Assembly (NCBI RefSeq): GCF_002863865.1
Contig: NZ_CP022684.1
Location: 2,137,501-2,201,500 of the forward strand
From: Ketobacter alkanivorans
GTDB lineage: Bacteria; Pseudomonadota; Gammaproteobacteria; Pseudomonadales; Ketobacteraceae
Reading direction: 5' to 3'
Length of the DNA: 64,000 bases
How positions within the stretch are numbered: position 1 is the first letter of the stretch; every line of letters begins with the position of its first letter. Below the pieces are notes generated by a model. That model was given only the letters and a program-made list of their open reading frames with translations. It was not told the DNA's origin and ran no database searches. Positions 1 to 8,976 of the stretch are shown piece after piece. Made by a program: the position numbers and the translations under genes.

Positions 1-732
1 GGCATCGATATAGACCGGGCCGTAGCCGTATTTGAACGGGCGGCGCAGCTACCGAACATTAAAGTCAGTGGTATCGATTGTCACATTGGCTCTCAGCTCA
101 CCACGGTAACCCCATTTATGGATGCCATGGATCGACTGCTGGAGCGAATTGATCAACTGGCCGCTCAGGGCATCCATATTGATCATGTGGATATTGGTGG
201 CGGCCTGGGCGTACGCTATCGGGATGAACAACCCCCAGCCCCCAGCGAGTACGTGAGTGCCCTGCTGAAGAAACTGGGCGATCGTAAATTGAAAATACTG
301 ATGGAACCCGGCCGCGCTATAGCCGCCAACGCCGGCATTCTGGTAACAGAAGTGCTGCTGCTGAAATCCACTGAAGTCAAAAACTTTGTGGTGGTGGACG
401 CTGCCATGAACGATCTGATTCGCCCATCCCTATACAGCGCCTGGCAAGATATCATCCCGGTCACACCCCGAGCGGGCCAAGGTTCAGCCTGCGACATTGT
501 TGGCCCTGTGTGTGAAACCGGCGATTTTCTGGGTAAGGATCGAGAGCTGTGCGTAGAACCCGGTGACCGGCTTGCTGTGTGTTCCGCTGGCGCCTATGGT
601 TTCGTTATGAGTTCCAACTACAACACCCGCAATCGAGTGGCAGAAGTCATGGCCGACGGTAATCAATTTCACATCATTCGCCGCCGCGAAACCTACGATG
701 ATCAATTTGCCTTGGAATCCCTGGTGCCCTGA
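1..732 (+). CDS. lysA: Diaminopimelate decarboxylase, C-terminal part (5' end outside window)
   Basis: The reading frame is open from base 1, so the N-terminal part, including the PLP-lysine region, lies upstream of the window. The 243 visible residues carry the family's substrate and cofactor motifs: GIDCHIGSQ near the start of the fragment, a GGGLG phosphate-binding loop, EPGRAI, and the CETGD motif whose cysteine sits in the active site of fold-III PLP decarboxylases. The enzyme converts meso-diaminopimelate to L-lysine in the cytoplasm, the last step of lysine synthesis. The stop codon overlaps the dapF start (TGATG), so the two are translationally coupled. Arginine or ornithine decarboxylase is unlikely given dapF next door. 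Confidence 0.95.
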   Translation, partial: GIDIDRAVAVFERAAQLPNIKVSGIDCHIGSQLTTVTPFMDAMDRLLERIDQLAAQGIHIDHVDIGGGLGVRYRDEQPPAPSEYVSALLKKLGDRKLKILMEPGRAIAANAGILVTEVLLLKSTEVKNFVVVDAAMNDLIRPSLYSAWQDIIPVTPRAGQGSACDIVGPVCETGDFLGKDRELCVEPGDRLAVCSAGAYGFVMSSNYNTRNRVAEVMADGNQFHIIRRRETYDDQFALESLVP

Positions 733-1562
733 TGAAAGTTGAATTCACCAAAATGCACGGGCTGGGCAACGATTTCATGGTGATAAACCAAGTCACCCAG
801 AACATCCAGCTTAACAGTGATCAAATCCGACGTCTTGCCGATCGCCATACTGGCGTAGGTTTTGATCAACTGTTAATGGTGTCGCCGCCAACCTCACCTG
901 ATGTGGATTTTAAATATCGTATTTTCAATGCCGATGGCAGCGAAGTTGAGCAGTGCGGCAACGGTGCCCGCTGTTTTGCTCGCTTCGTCAAAGAAAAAGG
1001 GCTTACCCATAAAGAGGTGATTCCAGTTGAAACCAACACCGGCAAAATAGAGCTGAAACTGGTGGGGCACGATCTGGTCACAGTCAACATGGGCGCCCCC
1101 ATTCTTGAACCACAAGACATTCCACTGCAGGCAGAAAGCCGACAGGCGCTGTATAAGTTCAACGTCGACAGCGACATTGTAGAGCTGGCCTGCGTCTCCA
1201 TGGGCAACCCTCACGGGGTGCTTCAAGTAAGCAATGTAGACACCGCGGCGGTGGAAAAGCTGGGCCCAAAACTGGAGGCTCACCCACGCTTCCCCAACAA
1301 AGCCAATATCGGTTTCTGCGAAATTGTGGATCGGCGCAACATCCGCCTGCGAGTGTATGAACGCGGCGTAGGGGAAACCCAAGCCTGCGGTACCGGTGCC
1401 TGCGCTGCAGCAGTTGCCTCAATTGCTGCTAATCTTGTGGATAACCAAGTCAACGTTTCCCTGCCCGGGGGCACACTGCAAATAGAGTGGCAGGGGGAAA
1501 ACCAACCGGTATTGATGACCGGTCCGGCTACCACCGTGTACGATGGGATTGTATACCTATGA
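732..1562 (+). CDS. dapF: Diaminopimelate epimerase
   Basis: This 276-residue protein has the family's usual length. It interconverts LL- and meso-diaminopimelate, the step before LysA, supplying both lysine and peptidoglycan precursor. The two catalytic cysteines of this PLP-independent racemase are present: Cys75 in QCGNGARC and Cys219 in ACGTGAC. The N-terminal FTKMHGLGNDF signature is intact. The ATG overlaps the lysA stop by one base, and the stop overlaps the next gene's ATG (ATGA), so lysA, dapF and the DUF484 gene form one coupled operon. Confidence 0.97.
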   Translation: MKVEFTKMHGLGNDFMVINQVTQNIQLNSDQIRRLADRHTGVGFDQLLMVSPPTSPDVDFKYRIFNADGSEVEQCGNGARCFARFVKEKGLTHKEVIPVETNTGKIELKLVGHDLVTVNMGAPILEPQDIPLQAESRQALYKFNVDSDIVELACVSMGNPHGVLQVSNVDTAAVEKLGPKLEAHPRFPNKANIGFCEIVDRRNIRLRVYERGVGETQACGTGACAAAVASIAANLVDNQVNVSLPGGTLQIEWQGENQPVLMTGPATTVYDGIVYL

Positions 1563-2251
1563 CCGAAACCACAGCTGAACGAAAACAAAAAGAAATCACG
1601 CTTACAGCAGCAGATGTTGCTAATTATCTGCGGCAGAACCCGGGGTTCTTTTCAAACCGGCCCGACATTCTCTACGACATGGAATTACCCCACGCTCAGG
1701 GCAGTGCCAGTTCGTTGCTGGAACGACAAGCCAACGTGCTACGCACACGCAACACCGAGCTGCGCCACAAGCTGAATGATTTTGTCAGCATCGCCCGTGA
1801 CAACGACCGTTTGTTTAATCAAATCAAAACCCTGGGCCTTTCGCTATTGGAAGCCAACAGCGTTGCTGAGATCAGCAGCCGCCTGCGCCAAATTCTTACT
1901 AAAGATTTTAAACTGGATGAAGCAACCCTGTTTCTATTCAAGCACAGCAACGAGAAAGGCCCATTTACGGTTACCACCCAAAGCAATGTGCAAGGCGCGC
2001 TGGGTGACCTGTTGCGAGGCGAACGCATTATCTGCACCACATTACGCCAGCGTGAAATGAAATTTCTGTTCCCCGGCTATGGGCGGAACGAGGGCTCGGC
2101 TGCACTGATACCACTGCACTTCAATGGTGATCTGGGCTTGCTTGCCGTCGGCAGCCATGACCCCAATCATTTCACCTCTAACATGGACACCCACTTCGCC
2201 CGCTATATAGGCGACATCCTCAGTCGACGCCTGTACCACTTCCTCAAGTAG
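1559..2251 (+). CDS. DUF484 family GAF-like protein
   Basis: The protein is about 230 residues. The ATG at 1559 is chosen because it overlaps the dapF stop and gives the expected family length; an upstream in-frame start lies inside dapF. The N-terminal part (around residues 15-60) has the DUF484 signature, with VANYLRQNPGFF and the helix around LLERQANVLR. The remainder looks like a GAF-type alpha/beta domain. Its biochemical role is not established. It is a constant member of the dapF-xerC operon in gammaproteobacteria, which is the main basis for the call. No catalytic motif is visible. Confidence 0.9.
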   Translation: MTETTAERKQKEITLTAADVANYLRQNPGFFSNRPDILYDMELPHAQGSASSLLERQANVLRTRNTELRHKLNDFVSIARDNDRLFNQIKTLGLSLLEANSVAEISSRLRQILTKDFKLDEATLFLFKHSNEKGPFTVTTQSNVQGALGDLLRGERIICTTLRQREMKFLFPGYGRNEGSAALIPLHFNGDLGLLAVGSHDPNHFTSNMDTHFARYIGDILSRRLYHFLK

Positions 2252-2264
2252 GCCGGACAGCCTG

Positions 2265-3176
2265 ATGCACGAAGAGGAAGATCTTACAGACAGTATCCTG
2301 CGCTATCTGGATCATCTCACCCAGAAGCGCATGCTGTCTGCCAACACAGTAGAAGGTTACCGCCGCGACCTGCGCCTGCTCACCGAGTACTGCGCCCAAA
2401 ACCAAATCCATTGCCACAACCAAATCCAACCCCACCACATTCGCGTGCTGATCGCCGAGCGCCATCGCAAAGGCAGTAAAAGCAAAACCCTGCAACGGCT
2501 ACTGGCCAGCGTACGCGGACTGTTCGGCTTTCTGATCCAGCAAGGACAAACGCAACACAACCCCGCTCACGGCATTCGCCCTCCCAAGGGAGAAAAAAAG
2601 CTGCCGCACACCCTGGATGTGGATCAAATGAATCAATTACTTAACATTGATGAAAGCGATCCACTGGCGGTACGGGATCTGGCTATCCTTGAGCTGTTTT
2701 ATTCCTCCGGTTTACGTCTTAGTGAACTGTTGAATATGCAACTAGCCGACTACGATCCCCATGAGCGCTCGGTTAAAGTTACCGGCAAGGGCAACAAACA
2801 AAGAGTGGTGCCGGTGGGGCGCAAAGCTCAACAAGCCATCGCTAACTGGCTACCCCTGCGGGATCAGTTCAACCCTGAAAGCAATGTGCTGTTTGTCAGT
2901 CAGCGGGGCACACGCTTACACCCCTCAACCGTGCAAAAACGTTTCAAGCAATGGGGCATCAAACAGGGGATCGATCGCAACGTTCACCCACACCTGCTGC
3001 GCCATTCTTTTGCCAGCCACATGCTTGAATCCAGCGGTGATTTGCGCAGCGTTCAAGAGCTGCTGGGGCACGCCGACATTTCCACTACTCAGATTTATAC
3101 CCATCTGGATTTTCAACACCTGGCCAAGGTTTACGACGAGGCCCACCCAAGGGCCAAGAAAAAGAAAGATTCCTGA
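2265..3176 (+). CDS. xerC: Tyrosine recombinase XerC
   Basis: The protein has 303 residues, normal for XerC. It acts with XerD at dif to resolve chromosome dimers at cell division. An N-terminal SAM-like core-binding domain (about residues 5-95) precedes the catalytic domain. The catalytic set is complete: Arg151 (GLRLSE), Lys175 (TGKGNKQR), His243 and Arg246 (HPHLLRH), His269 (LGHADIS) and the nucleophile Tyr278. Its position 13 bases after the DUF484 gene marks it as the housekeeping XerC rather than an integrase from a mobile element. It is the last gene of the lysA operon here. The HAD phosphatase that commonly follows it lies 7.3 kb further on. Confidence 0.95.
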   Translation: MHEEEDLTDSILRYLDHLTQKRMLSANTVEGYRRDLRLLTEYCAQNQIHCHNQIQPHHIRVLIAERHRKGSKSKTLQRLLASVRGLFGFLIQQGQTQHNPAHGIRPPKGEKKLPHTLDVDQMNQLLNIDESDPLAVRDLAILELFYSSGLRLSELLNMQLADYDPHERSVKVTGKGNKQRVVPVGRKAQQAIANWLPLRDQFNPESNVLFVSQRGTRLHPSTVQKRFKQWGIKQGIDRNVHPHLLRHSFASHMLESSGDLRSVQELLGHADISTTQIYTHLDFQHLAKVYDEAHPRAKKKKDS

Positions 3177-3244
3177 ACTCTCGCACTTATAAATCTATCC
3201 ACCACCCCTCACATCTCAGCATGAGACAAATTTAATATATTGTC

Positions 3245-3273
3245 TTGATGTATCGAAAACCCCATGCTAATTT
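3245..3273 (+). promoter_or_regulatory. Possible sigma-70 promoter for the RoxA-like gene
   Basis: TTGATG (3245-3250) and TAATTT (3268-3273) are 17 bases apart, within an AT-rich gap between xerC and the RoxA-like gene. The match to consensus is imperfect, especially at -35 positions 5-6, so this is only a candidate. A GAGG ribosome-binding site at 3344-3347 precedes the chosen start at 3356. Confidence 0.25.
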
Positions 3274-3355
3274 GAATATTGCAGTAGGTCGACCTGAACC
3301 AAAAACAAATAAAAACCGACTCGCCCGTCGTGAGGCAGGCACAGAGGACACCACA

Positions 3356-5431
3356 ATGCAAACACACACCAAACCGGTCAGGTCCATTGGGGCCATGATC
3401 ACGCTCAGCTATTGCCTGCTGTTTTGCAGCGCAACCACCAGTCAATTCGCACACGCTTTTGTTTACGACGATGATCCTGACGCCCTGCTTGGCAGTAGCC
3501 GCGGCGGCATGGCACTTTGGGATTTTTGTTACGACAAAGATGATTCAGAACCCCTGCCCGTCGATCCACGGACATTGCTACAGCCAGGAATAAGCGATGG
3601 CAAAGCCGTGCACTTCAACGTCAATTGGGCAGAATGCCATACCGACCCTGTCGCCGTACAAGAGGCAGGTCACCCCGAGACTTGTGGCGAGCTGCGAGAC
3701 ATTTTCTACCGGGGCGAAACGCTGATGGACACCGGCAGTGAAAATGTGGCCGCTCTGTTTGTCGGCAACCGTTATGGCTCGTTGGCCGCAGTGGGCGGCA
3801 TCGCCACATTTAATGCCGCTCAATACAACAAGTTATGGCAGATCTGGGGCGGGTATGACGAGCGCCCGGAGCAATTCGATCTATTGGTATCAAACCGCTA
3901 TGGATCGGGTATTGCCGAAGGTCGCAACCCCTACCCGCTGGTGGGTGAAGACCCTAATCGGACCAACGGCGGCAGTGGCCAACTGCCGGAAATGTTCACT
4001 CAAGTCCGCAACAGCGATGGTAGCTGGAGTGGACGCATTGGTGTGACCTGTCACGGCTGCCATAGCGGTGAAATAGGCACCAAAGAAGACGGCGAAGATC
4101 TGGGTTTCCAGTTCGGAGGCTCCAGTGCTACCGACCTGAATCTGTTCTTACGTGACATGCTGCCACTGGGCTATCTTGCGTCCGGTGTCACCCCTCTTAA
4201 TCTGACCCAAACCCGCGGCACCAACAACGCCAGCGCTGTAAACATTGCGTTCCTGTTTCCTGACAAAGGCTGGCCGTCTTTAACAGGCTTTTTAAGAATT
4301 CTTGGCTCCGGCTCCACCGGCAGCATGGATTCCCCCAACTGGTGGAACATGGGCCACCGCCCTGCAAAATTTGTCGATGGCCTGTTTCCGATGGATGCCC
4401 CACGAGTCGATGCCGTGTTCTATACGCCGATTCTTGGGCTGTTCGGTGGCGTCACGGCTGGCCTGGGTGAGCAAGGCCAAGACTGGATGCGCGAGCATGG
4501 CCCGGAAATGAATCTATGGATCGAAACTCTGAAAGCACCCAAATACCCTCTGCCTGTCGACGAAGAACTGGCCGAAACCGGTGCCGTATTGTTCCATGAA
4601 CTGGATATGTGGGATCAGACTCGCCGTAACCCTATCCGACGCCCGGAAGGTAATGGCTCCTGCGCCAGTTGTCACGGAGCTTACTCGCCGCGCTATGTGA
4701 ACAACACCGATTACCTCGAAAATCCTATGCTGGAAGGCATGGCCGGCTACATTGTGCCACTGGATATTATCGATACCGATAAACGCCGAGTGCTGACTAA
4801 CACCGAAGGCATGCAGGTAACCGGCGCAGATAATTTCTTCGGCTACCCGGCAACCAAGGGCACCGATAATGATTGCGGCCCACAGAATCAAAAGCGCCTG
4901 CGGGGTGACCGGGAAGTTGGCTATCTTGCACAACCTCTCTACGGCGTGTGGGCATCTGCACCGTATTTCCACAACGGTTCGGTACCCAACGTTTGGGAAG
5001 TGCTCAAACCCCAAGATCGCAAACCTATTTGGCGGCGGGTTTCAGCACCTGTACCGGAAGGCGTAGAAGGTACAGCAGTGATGGGCTTTGATACCAGTCT
5101 TCAGCGCGCATTCGATGCTGAAAAACTGGGCTGGAAATACGACGAAATCGCCTGTGTGAATTTACCCCCCATGGTCAAACCGGGGTTCAACTGCAGCACA
5201 CGCAATATCAATATCACGCCTTGGCCACAGCGTTTATTGGAATGGCTCTATGGCAGCATTACCGGTGCCTGGAACGTCGATTTTCCACCGATTGTCACAA
5301 CCGAAAACATGGAAAATCGCAAAATCTACAACACCCATATGTACAGTCAAGGCAACGAAGGGCATGAGTTTACGGCGGTGCTTACCGACGCTGAACGCAT
5401 TGCGATCATTGAATACCTAAAAACACTTTAA
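3356..5431 (+). CDS. RoxA/RoxB-like secreted di-heme c-type cytochrome (putative rubber/polyisoprenoid oxygenase)
   Basis: The start at 3356 is preferred over the in-frame ATG at 3245 because GAGG lies 8 bases upstream and a signal peptide follows at once (hydrophobic stretch, cleavage likely after AHA). This gives 691 residues. Two covalent heme motifs are present: CHGCH at residues 232-236 and CASCH at 436-440. The spacing of 204 residues is close to that known for RoxA of Xanthomonas sp. 35Y (about 199). The second motif lies in GSCASCHGAYSPRYV, which I recognise from the RoxA/RoxB/LatA rubber-oxygenase family. Those enzymes cleave cis-1,4-polyisoprene outside the cell or in the periplasm. 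A generic MauG/CcpA-like peroxidase is the alternative, but those are about half this size. Substrate is inferred only. Confidence 0.7.
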   Translation: MQTHTKPVRSIGAMITLSYCLLFCSATTSQFAHAFVYDDDPDALLGSSRGGMALWDFCYDKDDSEPLPVDPRTLLQPGISDGKAVHFNVNWAECHTDPVAVQEAGHPETCGELRDIFYRGETLMDTGSENVAALFVGNRYGSLAAVGGIATFNAAQYNKLWQIWGGYDERPEQFDLLVSNRYGSGIAEGRNPYPLVGEDPNRTNGGSGQLPEMFTQVRNSDGSWSGRIGVTCHGCHSGEIGTKEDGEDLGFQFGGSSATDLNLFLRDMLPLGYLASGVTPLNLTQTRGTNNASAVNIAFLFPDKGWPSLTGFLRILGSGSTGSMDSPNWWNMGHRPAKFVDGLFPMDAPRVDAVFYTPILGLFGGVTAGLGEQGQDWMREHGPEMNLWIETLKAPKYPLPVDEELAETGAVLFHELDMWDQTRRNPIRRPEGNGSCASCHGAYSPRYVNNTDYLENPMLEGMAGYIVPLDIIDTDKRRVLTNTEGMQVTGADNFFGYPATKGTDNDCGPQNQKRLRGDREVGYLAQPLYGVWASAPYFHNGSVPNVWEVLKPQDRKPIWRRVSAPVPEGVEGTAVMGFDTSLQRAFDAEKLGWKYDEIACVNLPPMVKPGFNCSTRNINITPWPQRLLEWLYGSITGAWNVDFPPIVTTENMENRKIYNTHMYSQGNEGHEFTAVLTDAERIAIIEYLKTL

Positions 5432-5446
5432 CCTGCTAACCAGAAA

Positions 5447-5470
5447 GAAGGGCCACCGTTGTGGCCCTTC
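5447..5470. terminator. Bidirectional intrinsic terminator between convergent heme-protein genes
   Basis: A perfect 10-bp stem (GAAGGGCCAC with GTGGCCCTTC) closes a CGTT loop. It lies 15 bases after the RoxA-like stop and 9 bases before the end of the convergent gene. Short T-rich or A-rich flanks on either side suit termination from both directions. Confidence 0.8.
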
Positions 5471-5479
5471 TGCTCTTCA

Positions 5480-8400
5480 CTAAAATGCCCAAAAATCTCT
5501 GAAGCTTGGAAAGTTTCCTCGGCGCAGCTGTGATTCCTCACGCTGATAACCGCCGGTTTCGGCATCAATCAGTTCATCTATTTCAGGCGCAGCGTTGGGG
5601 TCTGCAGGCTGCACATGGGTGTCGGCTTTACCCAAAAGCACGCCATCATGATCATTCAATATACCGTCCTCATCCCGATCCAGCGCCAACCGTCGACCAT
5701 TGCCCGGCGGCGCACACAGGTAAGTCAAGTTGTTACCCTCCTGTGCAGCGATTGAACGCAATTGAAGATCACTGATCGGCGCAGACAACATATTGCCTTC
5801 ATAGAACAAACCATCCTCCGCCATCAGCCAGGCTTTTGTGCTACCTGCAACCATGCCATGCACCACCAGATCACACTTGGGCTTTTGCTGACTGTTGCCA
5901 TCAAGATGGGCAAGGGCCTGCTCTATCATCATATCAACACGCTCGTGTGCACTTTGCTCCACATCTGTGTTAAGCGTTTGCTGTTGGCCCACTATGGGTG
6001 CCAGGCCGGTGGGAACAGCCATCACATAATTGATGGTGGCATCCAAACGATCGTCGGGCACATGAAATACATTCAGGGATAGGAATGATCTCAATGTATC
6101 GGCTGCTCCATCGTGAGAAAAACCATACCCGGTTACCTGATCCCCCATAAAGCGACTGGTTGGGGTAGTGTATCGGAAATGTTGACCAAACATGCCCACG
6201 CGGGTGTACACATTACGCAGATGAGCAACCTTCATATCCTGCGACGTTTCTGTACCCTCGAAACTCATCAACGTACCCGTACCAAACCGCTCAATTGATG
6301 GGTTGATCTCATGGCATTCATTACAGGTAACCATGGCTACATTGCCTGTCTGCGGGGCAGGAAAGCCAGTAGTTTTCACATTGAAGAAAGTATCCTCACC
6401 CAGCTGTTGCTCTGCCGTGAGCGAGTCATCAAGGTTGCGAATCGGGCTGGGCGGGTAACGCAACTGCAATACAAAATCAGCAAAGGCGTTCATTTGCTCT
6501 TCAGTGGGTTCACTGGCCCGGCCTAACAACTCAGGAAACGCGCCCCGAAATTCTTTAAATGCCGCTCGCTCTAAAGATTCACCGTTAAAGCGCTGGCTGC
6601 CAGTTCGATCACCTCGCCAATGTTGCGGCCCTTGAAACTCCATGCCACGCAAAGATTGTGTCAACATAGGCCCCTTAAGAGGATGATGTACACGTATTGC
6701 GTTCATACGTGCAAAGAAATTCACGTAATCACGGGGGTTATAGGTCCAGACTCCATCGGGGTTACCCAGGTTCCAGGCAATACCATCCATATCCCCGAAC
6801 AAATGACAGCTACCACAAGCTGAATCTCCACGGCCGGAACTGAAACGGGCGTCGTATAAAAATGGCCGCCCTTCAACGATAAAGTCAGGCTCCGGGTTAT
6901 ACATGGTTACATGACTGACTTCGGCATGACTTGTTGTATCAATAACCGAAATGCCGTTGTCAAAGCGGGTGAGCACAAACAATCGATTATTGGCTTCATC
7001 CAGCACCAGCCCACTGGGTCCGCCTCCGCTAACCTCAATGTGCGCATTTTGATCCGGCGTGAAGCGGTTCTCTTCCAATGCAGCCACATCGAACATTCCT
7101 ACTTTGGCAGAGCCAAAGGCTGCCACATAAAGCGTGTTTCCGCCGCTATCAATCTGCATTTGCAAAGGCAGCGCCAAGCTACGAGCGTTTTCGTCAGGGC
7201 TGCCATCTGGATTGGCATCCGAAAGATGAGTGTTCAACTCCCGAGGCAGCACCTCCCCTTCTTTGATGACCGTTATTCTGTTTTCAATAAACCGCCCGCG
7301 CAAGGTCTGCACATCACTTCGCTCACCACGCCCCTCAAACCGCAACTCATTACGCGCTTCAAGGTTGCTCACATAAAGTGCTCCGCTTTTTGGATTAACT
7401 GCAATATTAAAAAGAGCGTTCCCCACATGGGCATACTGTTGCGTCACCGCAGGTTGCGCCGCCATGGCATCAATTTCAAAAACATCGTAATCCGGCAAAT
7501 CAAAATGAATAAACCGGCTCCAGTCTGTGCCGTAGTAATCACGCCATCTACGCCCATCGTAACGGGCAATAACCCCTGTATTGGGGGCTCTGACACCGTT
7601 AGCATCCTCTTTGGGCCCTGGCTTTCCGTATGCGGTACTCAGCTTGCCAAACAAACGATAATTATGTGTAGCAATGCTGGATTGATTACCGGATTTGTAG
7701 ATACCCGCATAAACCCGAGCACCATCCGGGCTGACCGCCAACCCCCGCGGCGGCATACCAAACAGAGTAACTATATTAAGAGGCTCATCCGATGAACTTG
7801 TAGCATCAAATACCCACACATCCGCCCGCCCGATACCGGGCGTGAGCGGTGCAAAGTCCACTGGGGAATTTTGTCCGCGATGGGCGCTTGCGATAAACGC
7901 TCGTTGTTTTTCAGGGCCTGCAAACACTATATCCTGGGGCTCATCACCCACCTGAAGCACCCGTGTCACGTAAGGCTCCGCAGCAGCCACATTCACGATG
8001 GCCACATTATCTGACAAGGTATTGACCACCCAGGCCTCATTATCGTTGCGCAAGGCGATAGCAACAGGTTCCAACCCTACCGGCACACTGTGTACATGCT
8101 GAGGTTGCTGCTGTGACACATCGTATATTTCCAGCTTGCCATCCGGCGTGTTCAGCGCATACAAACGTGTAGCATCAGAGTTCAATGCCAACGGACGCAC
8201 CTGACCACTTTCAAACAAGGTATACGACCCCTCCACCTTGATATCGATAGTGGCTTCGGTTTCACCATCCACACCATCACTCACCCGAAAGCGGATTTCA
8301 TCAAAACCGGTGTAACCTGATTGCGGCGTGTAGGTCAGATTAGGTGCTGCGCCCTCTAGTGTCCCATGCAGTGGCCCGTGAAGAATGTCGAACTGAAGTG

Positions 8401-8680
8401 GCTGATCCAGCTCTCCTTCTGCCAGCTTATGGGTGGCCTGAAGTGTGATATCGATGCTGCGATCGCGCAGCGTCGTTACGCCATGTGATTTCGCCTGAGG
8501 TATGTAAAACGGCGAATCATTGGCTCCCACATCGATTCGCTCTGCTACCGCAGGAATGCTCAGCACTACCTGCAAAAAGCTTTGCCACAAGTCTCCAAAT
8601 AGTGTGCCTGGCCCACCAGCACTTGCCGCAAACGTTGACCCAGAGAAACTTAAAAGCAGCACCACACATATCTTTCTCAT
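5480..8680 (-). CDS. Secreted Ig-like/beta-propeller/di-heme cytochrome c peroxidase-like protein
   Basis: This 1066-residue protein starts with a signal peptide (MRKICVVLLLSFSGSTFAAS). Domains in order: a cadherin/Ig-like repeat (about residues 75-150, with LTYTPQSGYTGFDEIRFRVSDG), a YVTN-type beta-propeller (about 155-600, with repeated GLEPVAIA- and GDEPQDIVF-like blades), then a cytochrome domain with heme motifs CGSCH (622-626) and CNECH (786-790). Near the C-terminus a DRDEDGILNDHD segment resembles a calcium-binding thrombospondin type-3 repeat. The di-heme part resembles the MauG/CcpA superfamily. It is convergent with the RoxA-like gene and shares a terminator with it. Peroxidase, amine- or polymer-oxidising activity are all possible; the substrate is unknown. 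Confidence 0.75.
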   Translation of the reverse strand: MRKICVVLLLSFSGSTFAASAGGPGTLFGDLWQSFLQVVLSIPAVAERIDVGANDSPFYIPQAKSHGVTTLRDRSIDITLQATHKLAEGELDQPLQFDILHGPLHGTLEGAAPNLTYTPQSGYTGFDEIRFRVSDGVDGETEATIDIKVEGSYTLFESGQVRPLALNSDATRLYALNTPDGKLEIYDVSQQQPQHVHSVPVGLEPVAIALRNDNEAWVVNTLSDNVAIVNVAAAEPYVTRVLQVGDEPQDIVFAGPEKQRAFIASAHRGQNSPVDFAPLTPGIGRADVWVFDATSSSDEPLNIVTLFGMPPRGLAVSPDGARVYAGIYKSGNQSSIATHNYRLFGKLSTAYGKPGPKEDANGVRAPNTGVIARYDGRRWRDYYGTDWSRFIHFDLPDYDVFEIDAMAAQPAVTQQYAHVGNALFNIAVNPKSGALYVSNLEARNELRFEGRGERSDVQTLRGRFIENRITVIKEGEVLPRELNTHLSDANPDGSPDENARSLALPLQMQIDSGGNTLYVAAFGSAKVGMFDVAALEENRFTPDQNAHIEVSGGGPSGLVLDEANNRLFVLTRFDNGISVIDTTSHAEVSHVTMYNPEPDFIVEGRPFLYDARFSSGRGDSACGSCHLFGDMDGIAWNLGNPDGVWTYNPRDYVNFFARMNAIRVHHPLKGPMLTQSLRGMEFQGPQHWRGDRTGSQRFNGESLERAAFKEFRGAFPELLGRASEPTEEQMNAFADFVLQLRYPPSPIRNLDDSLTAEQQLGEDTFFNVKTTGFPAPQTGNVAMVTCNECHEINPSIERFGTGTLMSFEGTETSQDMKVAHLRNVYTRVGMFGQHFRYTTPTSRFMGDQVTGYGFSHDGAADTLRSFLSLNVFHVPDDRLDATINYVMAVPTGLAPIVGQQQTLNTDVEQSAHERVDMMIEQALAHLDGNSQQKPKCDLVVHGMVAGSTKAWLMAEDGLFYEGNMLSAPISDLQLRSIAAQEGNNLTYLCAPPGNGRRLALDRDEDGILNDHDGVLLGKADTHVQPADPNAAPEIDELIDAETGGYQREESQLRRGNFPSFRDFWAF

Positions 8681-8976
8681 GGCAAATTTCCTTTCTTGTT
8701 TTTATAGATTGATAATTTTTTAACCACTAATCCCATCATGACCATTGAACTGGGTTGCGCGACGCAGCGCTTGTGAAATAAGGCCAAACAGAAGGGCGCC
8801 CTCCTATCATTATCGATATTTTCCATCCCACCCATGACAACGGCCACTTCACCCCGCCAATTTCGCCGCGAATCAGGTTGGCATTCAAAGACAACAAAGA
8901 GGATTGTACGGTCATTGTGGGTAGACGATTGCCACCAGACAATAATGTTCGAAATGCTCAGCAAGGGAATACGGAC

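Noticed and set aside
2265..3176. xerC as an integrase marking a mobile element next to the heme block
   Set aside because: Its coupling to dapF and DUF484 and its full XerC pattern show it is the housekeeping recombinase; no attachment repeats or other mobility genes were found.
6911..7795. A 294-codon open frame on the plus strand opposite the propeller/di-heme gene
   Set aside because: It lies wholly inside a well-supported gene on the other strand, its translation is rich in Ile/His/Arg with no domain pattern, and no ribosome-binding site precedes it.
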